This document shows, piece by piece, positions 53,916 through 63,236 of a stretch of 64,000 nt of DNA. Both the position numbers and the translations under genes were made by a program. The stretch is taken from positions 3,438,879 to 3,502,878 of the forward strand of contig NC_067206.1 of NCBI RefSeq assembly GCF_026262505.1, given 5' to 3'. The notes under the pieces are model-generated. The model made no database searches and was not told the DNA's origin. It saw nothing but the letters and a program-made list of their open reading frames with translations. Source of the DNA: Trichomonas vaginalis G3 (Eukaryota; Parabasalia; Trichomonadida; Trichomonadidae). Numbering within the stretch: position 1 is the stretch's first letter; the number at the start of each line of letters is the position of its first letter.

Positions 53916-56594
53916 TTATATGTCATAATAGAACCCACTCCGACCAAGCTTTACTTTCTTCCTGACTGAGTTTTTAACTCTTCTTTTTCCTTCATTGCCC
54001 TCTGCTTGAAGTTGTTGCATCTTTGCATTATGTTCATCTAGTATGTTGCAAATTTCCCATGTCCTTTTTGCCTTTGGGCTCTGGTCGCCCATCTCAGGTA
54101 ACCTATATCCTAGAAAGAGTTTGTCATAGTCTGTATTTGAGTCTTCGCGTATTGTTTGCATGACTCTTTCCTGAGTTTCCGGTTCAAGCTCTTCAAACAG
54201 TGCCTGTCCATATGGAATAAGCTCGTTTCCAAATATATGTTTTTGTAGCCATTCTGGTTTTCTTTCCATGTTACCAACAATATCTTTTGTGAATGGGAAA
54301 GCTTCTACCCAATCTTTCAGTCTTTCGTCATTTATTTCTGTAGTTGGTTTTATTTTGTCAAGGAACATGTTTTTCAATACTAACATTTCATTTGGTACTG
54401 TCCATTTGAGTTTTCTTAAATATTCATCCCTTCTCAGTTCATCGCCTGCAAAGTAAGTTTTTATGACATTTTGCAAACTTTCGTTTGCAAGGTCATGTAC
54501 AATAGGTTCTCTTCCTTCTCTGTCCCTAACTTTCTTTCTAAACTCTTCACCAAATATACCATCTCTATGGTTCTGTGTAGTTCTTTGAGATAAATGTTCT
54601 AGAACGTCAGGTGTTATATTTCCATCAGCCATGTTCATTTCATACTGGTCCAAAATATCTGCATGTTTCATATCTTTCAATGGCATTAAAGCCGCGCTTA
54701 AAATACCAGCTATATCTGGTTCACCATTGACTTCCATTGCGTCTACAACTTCTTGGAATTGTGGTTGTAAGTTTATGAACCACCTATCCGGGTTAGCTTT
54801 ATGACCCCATCTCATTGTAGTTCCATCGTCTGCAGAAACAAAAGTAGGTTTGTTTCCATATTGGCTAGGTTCTGAATGAACTTTAAACAATGTTTCATTT
54901 CTATATGTTTTGTTGAAATTTAACCTTTTATCTTCACCGAGTTCATCCGAAGATTGAACGTTAAATGCTCGTAAGTAAAAAGGGTTGTTGTATTTGTGTA
55001 CATTTTTTTTCAGTTCTTCCATTCTATGCTGAATATTTTCATCTGGTGCTGGAGTCTTTTGTATGTCGGCGAACATTTTTCGATATTCTTCTACTATGTC
55101 AGCCGAATTTTTCTTAGACTCTTGGAAAGATTCCATATTCTCCGCATACTCTTGTTGAGGGTCAAGATTTTTCGGCTGTTCCAAATCTTCATCTAGTTCT
55201 GTGAAGTTAGTTTCCAAAGGAGTGACTTGTTCGTTTCCTTCAGGCTCTTCTAGCTGTTGTTGCTGAACTATTTCTTCCATGTCTGGTTGTATCTGAACTT
55301 CTTCCTGTGGAGTTTCTTGTACCTCATCTGCTGGCATTTCATATATTCCGAGACCGTTTTCAACAATTTCCCTATCTACGTCATCCGCATTCATAAGCTT
55401 TTGTTCTTTCGTTCCGTCTCTATTTTTTACGCGTTTCATGACGAAAGTTGAATTGTCATTTAGCTCTGACATCAAATATCTCGGAGTAAATTCGTTCATG
55501 TCATTTGGATGATATGCTATTAAATCATATCCCTTAGCGAGCTTGTATTTTCCAGGTTTGAGATTATATCCGTTTTGGTGCTGAGCCATAAAGCTAAATA
55601 GGTTCGGGTCAGTATTTCCATCCTTGAACTTTCCAATAGCTTCTTTATATCTGTCACTAAAGTCAATAGTATCTGGGAAACCACACTCTTCTTTAAGCAT
55701 TTTTAAGAATTCTTGGTTTCCTTGTTCTCTACTTCTTTTATGTCCTTGCTCTGTTTGTGGTTGTTGTTGTGCTGGTTGTGGAGGTGGTTGTGGTGCAGTG
55801 TTTTGAACTGTTGGTTGTGGTGCTGGATTTTGAACTGTTGGTTGTGGTGCAGTGTTTTGAACTGTTGGTTGTTGTGTTGGTTGTTGTGTTGGTTGTTGTG
55901 TTGGTTTTGGTGCATGCCTATGTCTGTGTCCATGTGACGATGTAAATGTTTTTGGTAGTCCTGGTGCAGGTGCTTCTCTTGGAGGGTTTGGTGGTATATA
56001 AGTTCCACCAGCTGGCACATATGTTCCATCTGCAGCATAATGTCCTACCTGACTTTTCGTTTTTAAGAAAGCATTTACTAGGTCTGTTTTGGTCTGTTGT
56101 AACTCTTTTTCTTGACTTTTCACAACAGTTGCTCTAACGGCGTCATAGGCACTTTGAACTGCCTGTCTCGTTGCTGCATCTGTTATTTTCGTCATATTTT
56201 GTGCTACTTCTTTTAACTCTTTGTCGAAACCTTCAGACTTCAGTTTCTTTCCAGATGAGAAGTCGTTCACTTGTTTCACCTTACTATGAAGAGCTTCGAA
56301 AGCGTTCTTAAAGTCAGCATTTGTTAAAGCTTCATTTGAACTGTCTTCATCCGCTTGTATTTTTGTCCTTATTGACCCTATAAGCTGGGCTGCTTTGGCG
56401 TTGGCTTGGGCATCTAACCAGTCATTGTTAGCTTTTATATATTCTGCGCTTTTCATTGCCTTTTGCATGGCTGCGTCGTTATTTTTACTTTCTTGTGCTA
56501 AGTTTTCATACTGTACGGTTTGGTTTTGCAACTGTAAAAGTTTTTCTGCCTTTACATTTGCTTCAACTTCTTTTTTATACTCATCGCTATCCAT
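53916..56594 (-). CDS. large virion-region protein, 892 aa
   Basis: The gene's biggest product has four parts: N-terminal coiled coil (about 1-190, VKQVNDFSSGKKLKSEGFDK), a low-complexity Q/P/T region with repeats (PTQQPTQQPTQQP and QNTAPQPTVQ, about 220-285), a central part with YNLKPGKYKLAKGYDLIAYH and a region of acidic character, and a folded-looking C-terminus (RLPEMGDQSPKAKRTWEICN) ending KKVKLGRSGFYYDI. Such size and mosaic are like a tail-tape or scaffold/spike protein, but no family was recognised. The start is uncertain because the upstream ORF at 56633-57169 probably belongs to it. Confidence 0.65.
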   Translation of the reverse strand: MDSDEYKKEVEANVKAEKLLQLQNQTVQYENLAQESKNNDAAMQKAMKSAEYIKANNDWLDAQANAKAAQLIGSIRTKIQADEDSSNEALTNADFKNAFEALHSKVKQVNDFSSGKKLKSEGFDKELKEVAQNMTKITDAATRQAVQSAYDAVRATVVKSQEKELQQTKTDLVNAFLKTKSQVGHYAADGTYVPAGGTYIPPNPPREAPAPGLPKTFTSSHGHRHRHAPKPTQQPTQQPTQQPTVQNTAPQPTVQNPAPQPTVQNTAPQPPPQPAQQQPQTEQGHKRSREQGNQEFLKMLKEECGFPDTIDFSDRYKEAIGKFKDGNTDPNLFSFMAQHQNGYNLKPGKYKLAKGYDLIAYHPNDMNEFTPRYLMSELNDNSTFVMKRVKNRDGTKEQKLMNADDVDREIVENGLGIYEMPADEVQETPQEEVQIQPDMEEIVQQQQLEEPEGNEQVTPLETNFTELDEDLEQPKNLDPQQEYAENMESFQESKKNSADIVEEYRKMFADIQKTPAPDENIQHRMEELKKNVHKYNNPFYLRAFNVQSSDELGEDKRLNFNKTYRNETLFKVHSEPSQYGNKPTFVSADDGTTMRWGHKANPDRWFINLQPQFQEVVDAMEVNGEPDIAGILSAALMPLKDMKHADILDQYEMNMADGNITPDVLEHLSQRTTQNHRDGIFGEEFRKKVRDREGREPIVHDLANESLQNVIKTYFAGDELRRDEYLRKLKWTVPNEMLVLKNMFLDKIKPTTEINDERLKDWVEAFPFTKDIVGNMERKPEWLQKHIFGNELIPYGQALFEELEPETQERVMQTIREDSNTDYDKLFLGYRLPEMGDQSPKAKRTWEICNILDEHNAKMQQLQAEGNEGKRRVKNSVRKKVKLGRSGFYYDI

Positions 56595-56632
56595 ATATGT
56601 CTTCAGGGCTTTTTGTTTTATCTCTTCATCTT

Positions 56633-57169
56633 TCAGTACTTTATATTGAGTAGTATGGTTTTCAAATTTATAACATCTTGTTCCATTTTTGCTACTTCTG
56701 CTGCTTTTTCTGACACTTTTTTCGCATATTCCTCTGTACTTAGTTCTTTCAGTTGTTCTTCTTTCTTCTTTTTCTCTACGTTTAACTCATTGAGTTTCTT
56801 TGTGTGTCTGTCATATTCTAGTTTCTTTTCGTTTTCACTTATTTGCTTCTGTATGTCTATGTTTGACTTTTTGACATCTGTTATTTGATTTTTGAGTGAA
56901 CTCAAATTCATTTGACTTTGAGGGTTATATGCTGTTCCGTCTGCAGCTCCACCATAGCCTGCCATTTTCGCTAAAAGTGCCGCTCTTAAACCTCCACTCT
57001 GTGCACCAACAACTCGGTTTAAAAGCATAGGATTGCTTGACATTTGTTGCAACATAGTGGGGTCATTCAGCATTTGTTGTTGCAACTGTTGTTGTGGTGT
57101 CAGTCTTACTATTGGATGTTTCAATGCTCTCTTCCTCTTACGTATATTCTTACGTAGCTTACGTGGCAT
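56633..57169 (-). CDS. N-terminal part of the large virion-region protein (split by frameshift)
   Basis: A 178-residue ORF with a basic start (MPRKLRKNIRKRKRALKHPI), Q/M-rich middle (QQQLQQQMLNDPTMLQQMSS) and a coiled coil KKKEEQLKELSTEEYAKKVS. It ends in the same coiled-coil style that opens the 892-residue ORF, whose frame is open upstream to about this point, so a single indel near 56645 probably splits one gene of about 1,090 codons. The basic start may bind DNA. Confidence 0.6.
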   Translation of the reverse strand: MPRKLRKNIRKRKRALKHPIVRLTPQQQLQQQMLNDPTMLQQMSSNPMLLNRVVGAQSGGLRAALLAKMAGYGGAADGTAYNPQSQMNLSSLKNQITDVKKSNIDIQKQISENEKKLEYDRHTKKLNELNVEKKKKEEQLKELSTEEYAKKVSEKAAEVAKMEQDVINLKTILLNIKY

Positions 57170-57289
57170 TTTAAGTGAAGTTAAAAAGCGGTTTTTGACA
57201 GATGTTTATATGACACTTTTTGTTCAGCACAAAAAACTACTCGGTCAAAGTGTTGTCAGTTTTGTAAAATAACCGTCCTATCTCCGTGC

Positions 57290-57370
57290 CTATGACGAAG
57301 AAGTCTTGAAAATTCAAGAGGGTAGAAAAGAGGTTAGAAAAGAGGTTATATCTAACCTTCTACCCTAAAC
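57290..57370 (-). repeat. subterminal hairpin module, right
   Basis: CTTGAAAATTCAAGAGGGTA, GAAAAGAGGTTAG, GGTTATATCTAACC and TTCTACCC: the mirror image of 34755-34816. With the TIR this shows that inverted similarity extends inward. Confidence 0.8.
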
Positions 57371-57389
57371 ATTATTTTTGTCTGATTTT

Positions 57390-57588
57390 ACGAAGAAGTC
57401 TTGACAAAACATTTACGAAGAAGTCTTGACAAAACATTTACGAAGAAGTCTTGACAAAACATTTACGAAGAAGTCTTGACAAAACATTTACGAAGAAGTC
57501 TTGACAAAACATTTACGAAGAAGTCTTGACAAAACATTTACGAAGAAGTCTTGACAAAACATTTACGAAGAAGTCTTGACAAAACATG
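57390..57588 (+). repeat. eight tandem 25-bp iterons
   Basis: ACGAAGAAGTCTTGACAAAA plus CATTT, starting at 57390 and then every 25 bases, eight copies, practically identical. Interrupted and variant copies occur at 44165-44236 (reverse) and 45830-46050. Located 170 bp inside the right TIR. Confidence 0.95.
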
Positions 57589-57646
57589 AAAACATATATA
57601 ATTTGTGAAAAGCTCCTGGAAGACCTCCGAATAAAAACTTCATTTA

Positions 57647-57757
57647 TGTGGGCTAGAAGGCACGAAGTGCCTGGAAGGTCACCCCAAGAAAAAAAAAACT
57701 TCATTATACCAATCATCCTCAGGGCTAGAAGGCACGAAGTGCCTGGAAGCCCCACTA

Positions 57758-57787
<30 letters not shown>
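57647..57787 (-). repeat. right end of Maverick B: two TIR hairpin copies and T-tract
   Basis: The outer copy 57714-57759 is the reverse complement of 34555-34600. A partial extra copy of the hairpin core, GGGCTAGAAGGCACGAAGTG and CCTGG, lies at about 57650-57675. A tract of 28 T's follows (57760-57787), then host ATTTAGTATTAATG. Confidence 0.9.
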
Positions 57788-57788
<1 letters not shown>

Positions 57789-57913
57789 TTTAGTATTAAT
57801 GAGATACATACTAAATGATTATAAACATTTTTTAGAAAAGTGAAAAATTCTTTTTCCTGTTTTTTAAATCGATTTATTAATACTCTGCATCTGTTGAATA
57901 ATTTTCAAAAAAA

Positions 57914-60900
57914 AGAGGTAGGGCAACGATAGGTCAAAAAGGCTTCTCTGATAGATTTCCTTGCCTTTTGGATATGCTATAATATATAGCCTAGCATGAT
58001 AGGATATGATGTCAAAAGTTAGAACATAACTTAGGATCTTGAGAAAAATGAAAAACAAAAATTACATAAAAAAAGAAAAATTTTATCTAATTTGTTTTTT
58101 TGGACCGAATAAGTAATTTTATTGAATTTCAATACGACACATAGATTTTATTATTAGTAATAAATATAATGGTTTACTATAAACAGGAACCTAAACTAAT
58201 GAAAATTTGATTTCAAATATTGTATATGATTATCATAGATTACCAAAATATATTGCTATTTATGAGGGTATATAATTGATTATTAGTAAATCGTATAAAT
58301 TTAATAAATATACCATGAATATTGAATGAATTTCTTGATTCATAGGGGTAAAACGCGCTTGTATATGATTTAGACAGAGAATTTATGAGATGTAAATAAC
58401 ACAATAAAGGTTTATATTGAATATTTTCAAAAAATAAATCGAAATTATAAAAAACAATACATTTATTCATTGAAACTACTTGGACAAATATGAAACAAGC
58501 ATTCAGGCAATACTTTTGAGACTTCAACGCATCTGATAATTTTTATATAACTTCACCTCTTATGCTTAGAGTGGAGGTATTGAGATCGTATAAGTATAGA
58601 TGAGCTCACATTCAGATATGATGTGTGAACTTCTGTTTTCACTGCAATTTTGAATCAGAATAAACTCAAAACAAGAATAAAATGATATACTCACTCTCTA
58701 AATGTGTTCGATATTTAAAGTTGTATGAATAAAACGATTCATCTTTCGAAGCCTCCCATTTAATGAGAGACTTCGAAAGATGAATGTATTCATGTAGATG
58801 AAATACTATATATGACCATGTGTGATACTAAAGATATCAAAATGTTCATTTTTAAGTGCAATAGAAGGGTTATCTCTCGTAAAATCTCAATTTAAGGAAG
58901 ATTTAGAAAGAACTCCTTTCCTAAGTAGATAGTGTGTGGTTTCTGTCTTTTGGTTGATCAGGAACTATGAAATTAAGTCGGACAGAAAGAAGTTCTTTCC
59001 AAAACAGACTCCAAATGAGTTGTTCGAAAAGAACTTCCTTCTGTATATGGATAATTGTAGTTACCGCACTGAAGTATGTGATTGTGATGATGGAGTTCTC
59101 GATAAATCTAAAATCGGATTAAGATTAATTGAAAACTCAAGTAATTCTTTGAAATCTTGTGTTGTCTGGCACTATAATAACCAAAGAATGAGAATATTAT
59201 GTTGAATGATGAGTACGTGTGCTCGGCATTCGCCAAGCGAATTGAGTTTAACGTACTATGAAAAGTGACAAATTTGGGCTTTTTTTCCTAGGGTTATGAT
59301 CTCTTCCTTTCTGCTCAATACGACAGAAATGAAAGAATGAATTTGTACTCCCTAATTGATTACTACAATCTGTATCTATCTTTAACATAGAATTAGCTGC
59401 ATTGTGATTTATACTCCAGAATTATTCAATTTAAGATCAACCTCGTAAATTTTAATCATATTGCACCAATACTCCTACGTTGAGATAAGAACATGATTAT
59501 ACATACCAAAGCCCCATATTAAAAATCAAAATTTAGCACCTCCATTATGCAACCACATTATTCGTCGCAAATAAGTATATTTACGCATATTATGATGCAT
59601 ATTCACACAACTCGTATACATGAAAAGTTATTAAAATCAGACAAAATTATTGCAATAAGGAAAAAAAAACAACTTTATTATATATGTTAGTAATGAATTA
59701 CAAATATTTCTACAAAGAATGCTCAATACTTCATATAATCTTCGAATATTTCTTATTACAAGTTAATACATTTTGACTCGAACATGATAAACAAAAGCTG
59801 ACACACTGATTACTACATTTATGAAAATATAGTACGTTTCCATTCATCTGTTTACTTGTTTTTGTTGGAATAAAATCATTTTTTTTTTCTTTCATGAAAT
59901 AAGAATTTTGCTGCGAAAGCAATATCTCTAACAATAATTAATACATTACGTCAACTCTGGAATGAGTATTTATCAAATATGATACCAAAATCAAAAATTA
60001 GTTGTTTTTATGAGTAAAAACGATGTAAATTGATTATTTGACTAATTATCAAATACTTTGATTTTCCAAATTTTTTTCGAAATTGATTTTTTCATGTGAA
60101 AATTCAATTGTTTAATTTCATTTTTGAAATTTTGAATTTTTTTTGGAATTTTGAGTTGATCAATTCAGCAGAATTTGATAATGCTATTGCTTTAGGGCAT
60201 ACCACAAGGTGATGAATAAAAGGTGAACATTAACAAATTATTTTAAATCACAAATATCATCCTCATCAACTTTAATTCTAAAAAGAACTGTACTGAATTA
60301 TGAAAATGCATGATTTACATTATTAAAATCTTTGAATGAAAATAGTACAAGATAAGTTTTTATTCATTTTTAATTAATTTAAAAACTACTCCATATTAAA
60401 AAGTCGAGAAATCGTATTTTGTTCTTATTTGTTTAGCATTTTGTAGACATTCTAATCTTGAATTAATTTGTTACATGATATTATTAACAAATTTAACTGA
60501 AAAAATATGTTAATATGGATATAACCTGATATTAATAAGCTATCAATGCTATATATACATATGTAAAAGATATATTAACTCAATTACAAAAATGATAGAT
60601 TTTCATAAAGGTTCAAACTAGGTTCGTCCGAAAATTTTGATTTTTTATAGAAGACATAGTTTCATATACATAATTAAATTTTCAAACAAATTTGATCATA
60701 CATTTATTAAGCAGGATAGTATTAATTACTATCAGTATAAAAATATAAAATGATTATTTTAATTATTGCATAATTTAGTCAAAGAGTTATAAGCCTCAAG
60801 TGATCGTTATCACCTTCAATGCACGTATACTTTATTGATTCATAGATATTTAATCTATGTTTGACATGTTGTTGTCGACATTCGTTTTGTTTTCTTCTCC

Positions 60901-61292
60901 TAAGTTAGAATTAGAGAATACACCATCCACATCATCTAATTTGGTCCTTAGCGATAGATTGGCTCATTTTGGAGGAGTCCCATCAGACAGTTTTCGAGCA
61001 CCAAATATCAAATTTTAATGTATACAAATCTTTAGTGATTTATCTCTTTTATGATGAGTAAAAGGTTTCTGTTCATCAACTTTTGATTTCCGACATATAT
61101 GATTTCTAATTGCAATTATTTACTTTCTTTTTATAATCTAACTCTGTGACTCATACCATAAATTAATTATTGGAAAGTGTCAATATGTTTGGCACAACGC
61201 ATGGCGGAAGATACCAAACCATGCAGGGAATATGATACGTTTAAGATCTCCGAACTTTTTTTCCAAAAATTTTCTATCGTTGCCCTACCTCT
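57914..61292. mobile_element. candidate non-autonomous element bounded by 19-bp inverted repeats
   Basis: AGAGGTAGGGCAACGATAG at 57914-57932 and its exact reverse complement at 61274-61292. The interval of 3.38 kb has no transposase ORF. No clear target duplication (left AAAAAAA, right AATCAAAAA). A 19-bp exact match is unlikely by chance; it may mark a decayed DNA transposon or two solo repeats. Confidence 0.4.
58738..58788. repeat. hairpin around TTCATCTTTCGAAG
   Basis: ATTCATCTTTCGAAGCCTC and, after a short loop, GAGACTTCGAAAGATGAATG: arms of about 18-19 bases with one mismatch. Could be a terminator-like RNA structure or a small inverted element. Confidence 0.7.
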
Positions 61293-62642
61293 AATCAAAA
61301 AACATTTCACAATGTGATTAAAATTATGAATAGTTGCTAATTGTGATGAGTTAACTATATTTTTATCATTTTTATCTCAAATATCTTTGCATTTTCAATG
61401 TGGAAATTTTGAATGTGTAAACGATAATATTTCAATTTGTGTGATTGGATTATTAATGAATAATTATTGTATGAAGTCGTTATATTATATTCCGGAATTT
61501 GATTTTTTACGATAGGGTTTACACTAACAAATCAGCTTCTCAATTTTTAAATCAATACTAAAAATACGAATAAATGAGCTAAAGCGTATGATTTTCATAA
61601 CTTATATTTTGTTGTTTTTCAATTGACAAGCAATTCAATGAGTTATTTATGCTTGACTATTACTGCCTTTTCAGAGAGGTCGAACATCAACCAATTTTTC
61701 AGCTTTCAATTCTCATATTTTTCTTTCATTTTATGATTGTCTTATCGATGTTTGAATATTATCCGATCATCTTTATGATAAAAACATCCTACATTTAACC
61801 TATTGAATTGTCATAACATTGGAAATTTCATTTGGTCGATAGATATCTTTTTATATTGTTATTCTCCATTTATTAATGCTTCCAAGCAAATGATCTCAAA
61901 CACAGATAATTCTTGTATGCACGCTCACGTGATTTTCAGCTAAACTGAGATTCCTTTATTTTCTTCAAAAAGGTTTTACAATTTTTCTAAAGGCGAGTAT
62001 ATAACATTACTCATTTTCAAAGAAAAGACTTTATATTTCTACAAGCTTAAAATCAGGTTAAATATCTTATTCTTGTTGATAAAAATCATGAAAACTTAGT
62101 AAAGTAAGTAAACCGTTGAAAATCTCGTCATCGTTCAAATGATAAATGGATATTGAATGATGAGAAACTTCTTTTTACCATTTTGTAATAGCAAAATTGT
62201 GAATACTATCAATTTGAATATATTCTGAATGAATAATTCTAAAGCGTGAGATAGGATATACAATGATAACGGCAATTGTGAAAACAATATGATTTAATAA
62301 TTATTTCTGGCTGTAGGAAGAAAACAAATATCAGTAAGCTCAATTCCTTCTCGACAAAAATGTAGAAATGTGTTAATAAGATACCGGCTTGCAAAGCAAG
62401 TTTAGATAAGTAGTAATGATGCAAACAAAAAAGAATATCAGATTGTCACTTTTCAAAAATTCAAAAACTTCTTCATTTATATTTATTTTGAGTTTCATTT
62501 ACACATATTTATTTTTCAATGCAGGAAATTTGAATGAAAACTATTCAATTTGAATTTCACCAGCAATTAAATATCCATATCACTATTAGAAAACAGTTCA
62601 TTTAGTTTTCTTCAAAATTTCAGTTTGTCAAATTTTTTTGTA

Positions 62643-63236
62643 ATGTTTGCCCTTTTATCTCCACCGACTCCTGCAGCTATTGGAAAGATGGTTGGGTGCG
62701 GTGAAAATTTAAAAGGACCATTTTTATTTAATCATGAACATGATCCAGAACAACAAAACAGCCAAAGTACAACTAATATTTTGACTCCATTACCTCCTGA
62801 AAATCCAAATAGCACCGACAATATAGATACTGCTGATACACCAAACGATACTAATGAAAATGATACCGCTGAAATTCAAAATGATGCCGATGAAATTGAG
62901 ATTGAAGAAAATCCTAATTCAGGCAATAGTAGAACCCAAAAAAATCACCAGGCTAATAATAAGAATCATCGTAAAAAGTTTTTATTTGGCAAAGCTGCCC
63001 GTACAATTCTACTTAATTGGCTTATTTCCCACCAGGCATATCCATATGCAAGTAAGGAAGATGTTATACAGCTTGCTATACAAACAGGACTAACAGAATT
63101 CCAAATCAAAAGATGGCTTATTAATGCTAGAAATAGAAAGAAAATTCTATTTCCTTCCTCGTCAAAGAAATCTTACAGAAAGAAGGGACAACACTCCAAA
63201 AGAGACTATTTTATCTTGCCAGGACCACCGAATTAA
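62643..63236 (+). CDS. TALE/KN-type homeodomain protein
   Basis: A 197-residue transcription factor from ATG 62643 (a TTG-led extension to 62625 was discarded). The N-terminal 110 residues are acidic, N/D/T-rich and disordered. Homeodomain at about 111-167: KKFLFGKAARTILLNWLISH, QAYPYASKEDVIQLAIQTGL, then QIKRWLINARNRKK. The YPYAS position indicates the three-residue loop extension, and W-x-I-N-A-R-N-R is the recognition-helix signature with asparagine where many TALE proteins have an arginine. Basic C-terminus. Role: sequence-specific DNA binding, targets unknown. Intact. Confidence 0.85.
   Translation: MFALLSPPTPAAIGKMVGCGENLKGPFLFNHEHDPEQQNSQSTTNILTPLPPENPNSTDNIDTADTPNDTNENDTAEIQNDADEIEIEENPNSGNSRTQKNHQANNKNHRKKFLFGKAARTILLNWLISHQAYPYASKEDVIQLAIQTGLTEFQIKRWLINARNRKKILFPSSSKKSYRKKGQHSKRDYFILPGPPN

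Larger units (their letters stand above)
34514..57787. mobile_element. Maverick/Polinton B, complete 23.3-kb element
   Basis: Both ends are visible. Left: 41 A's, then a 46-bp terminal inverted repeat starting GGTAGTGGGGCTTCCAGG (34555). Right: the mirror repeat ending CCTGGAAGCCCCACTACC (57742-57759), then 28 T's. Subterminal repeats are inverted as well. Inside are capsid, minor capsid, ATPase, fibre, integrase (broken), Dam methylase, KilA-N and HNH genes. Flanks read GGATTT before the A-tract and ATTTAG after the T-tract, so an ATTT(A) duplication is possible. DNA polymerase and protease were not found. Confidence 0.85.
57788..62642. other. gene-poor host DNA
   Basis: No convincing gene in 4.8 kb; ORFs such as 58936-59205 and 58240-58527 lack support. 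Contains the inverted-repeat pair 57914/61274, a hairpin at 58738-58788, and otherwise AT-rich sequence. It may include the upstream region of the homeodomain gene. Confidence 0.6.

Noticed and set aside
58936-59205. 89-residue ORF in gene-poor DNA
   Set aside because: Cysteine-containing but no family, no leader and no conservation seen; could be a remnant of an element, not callable.
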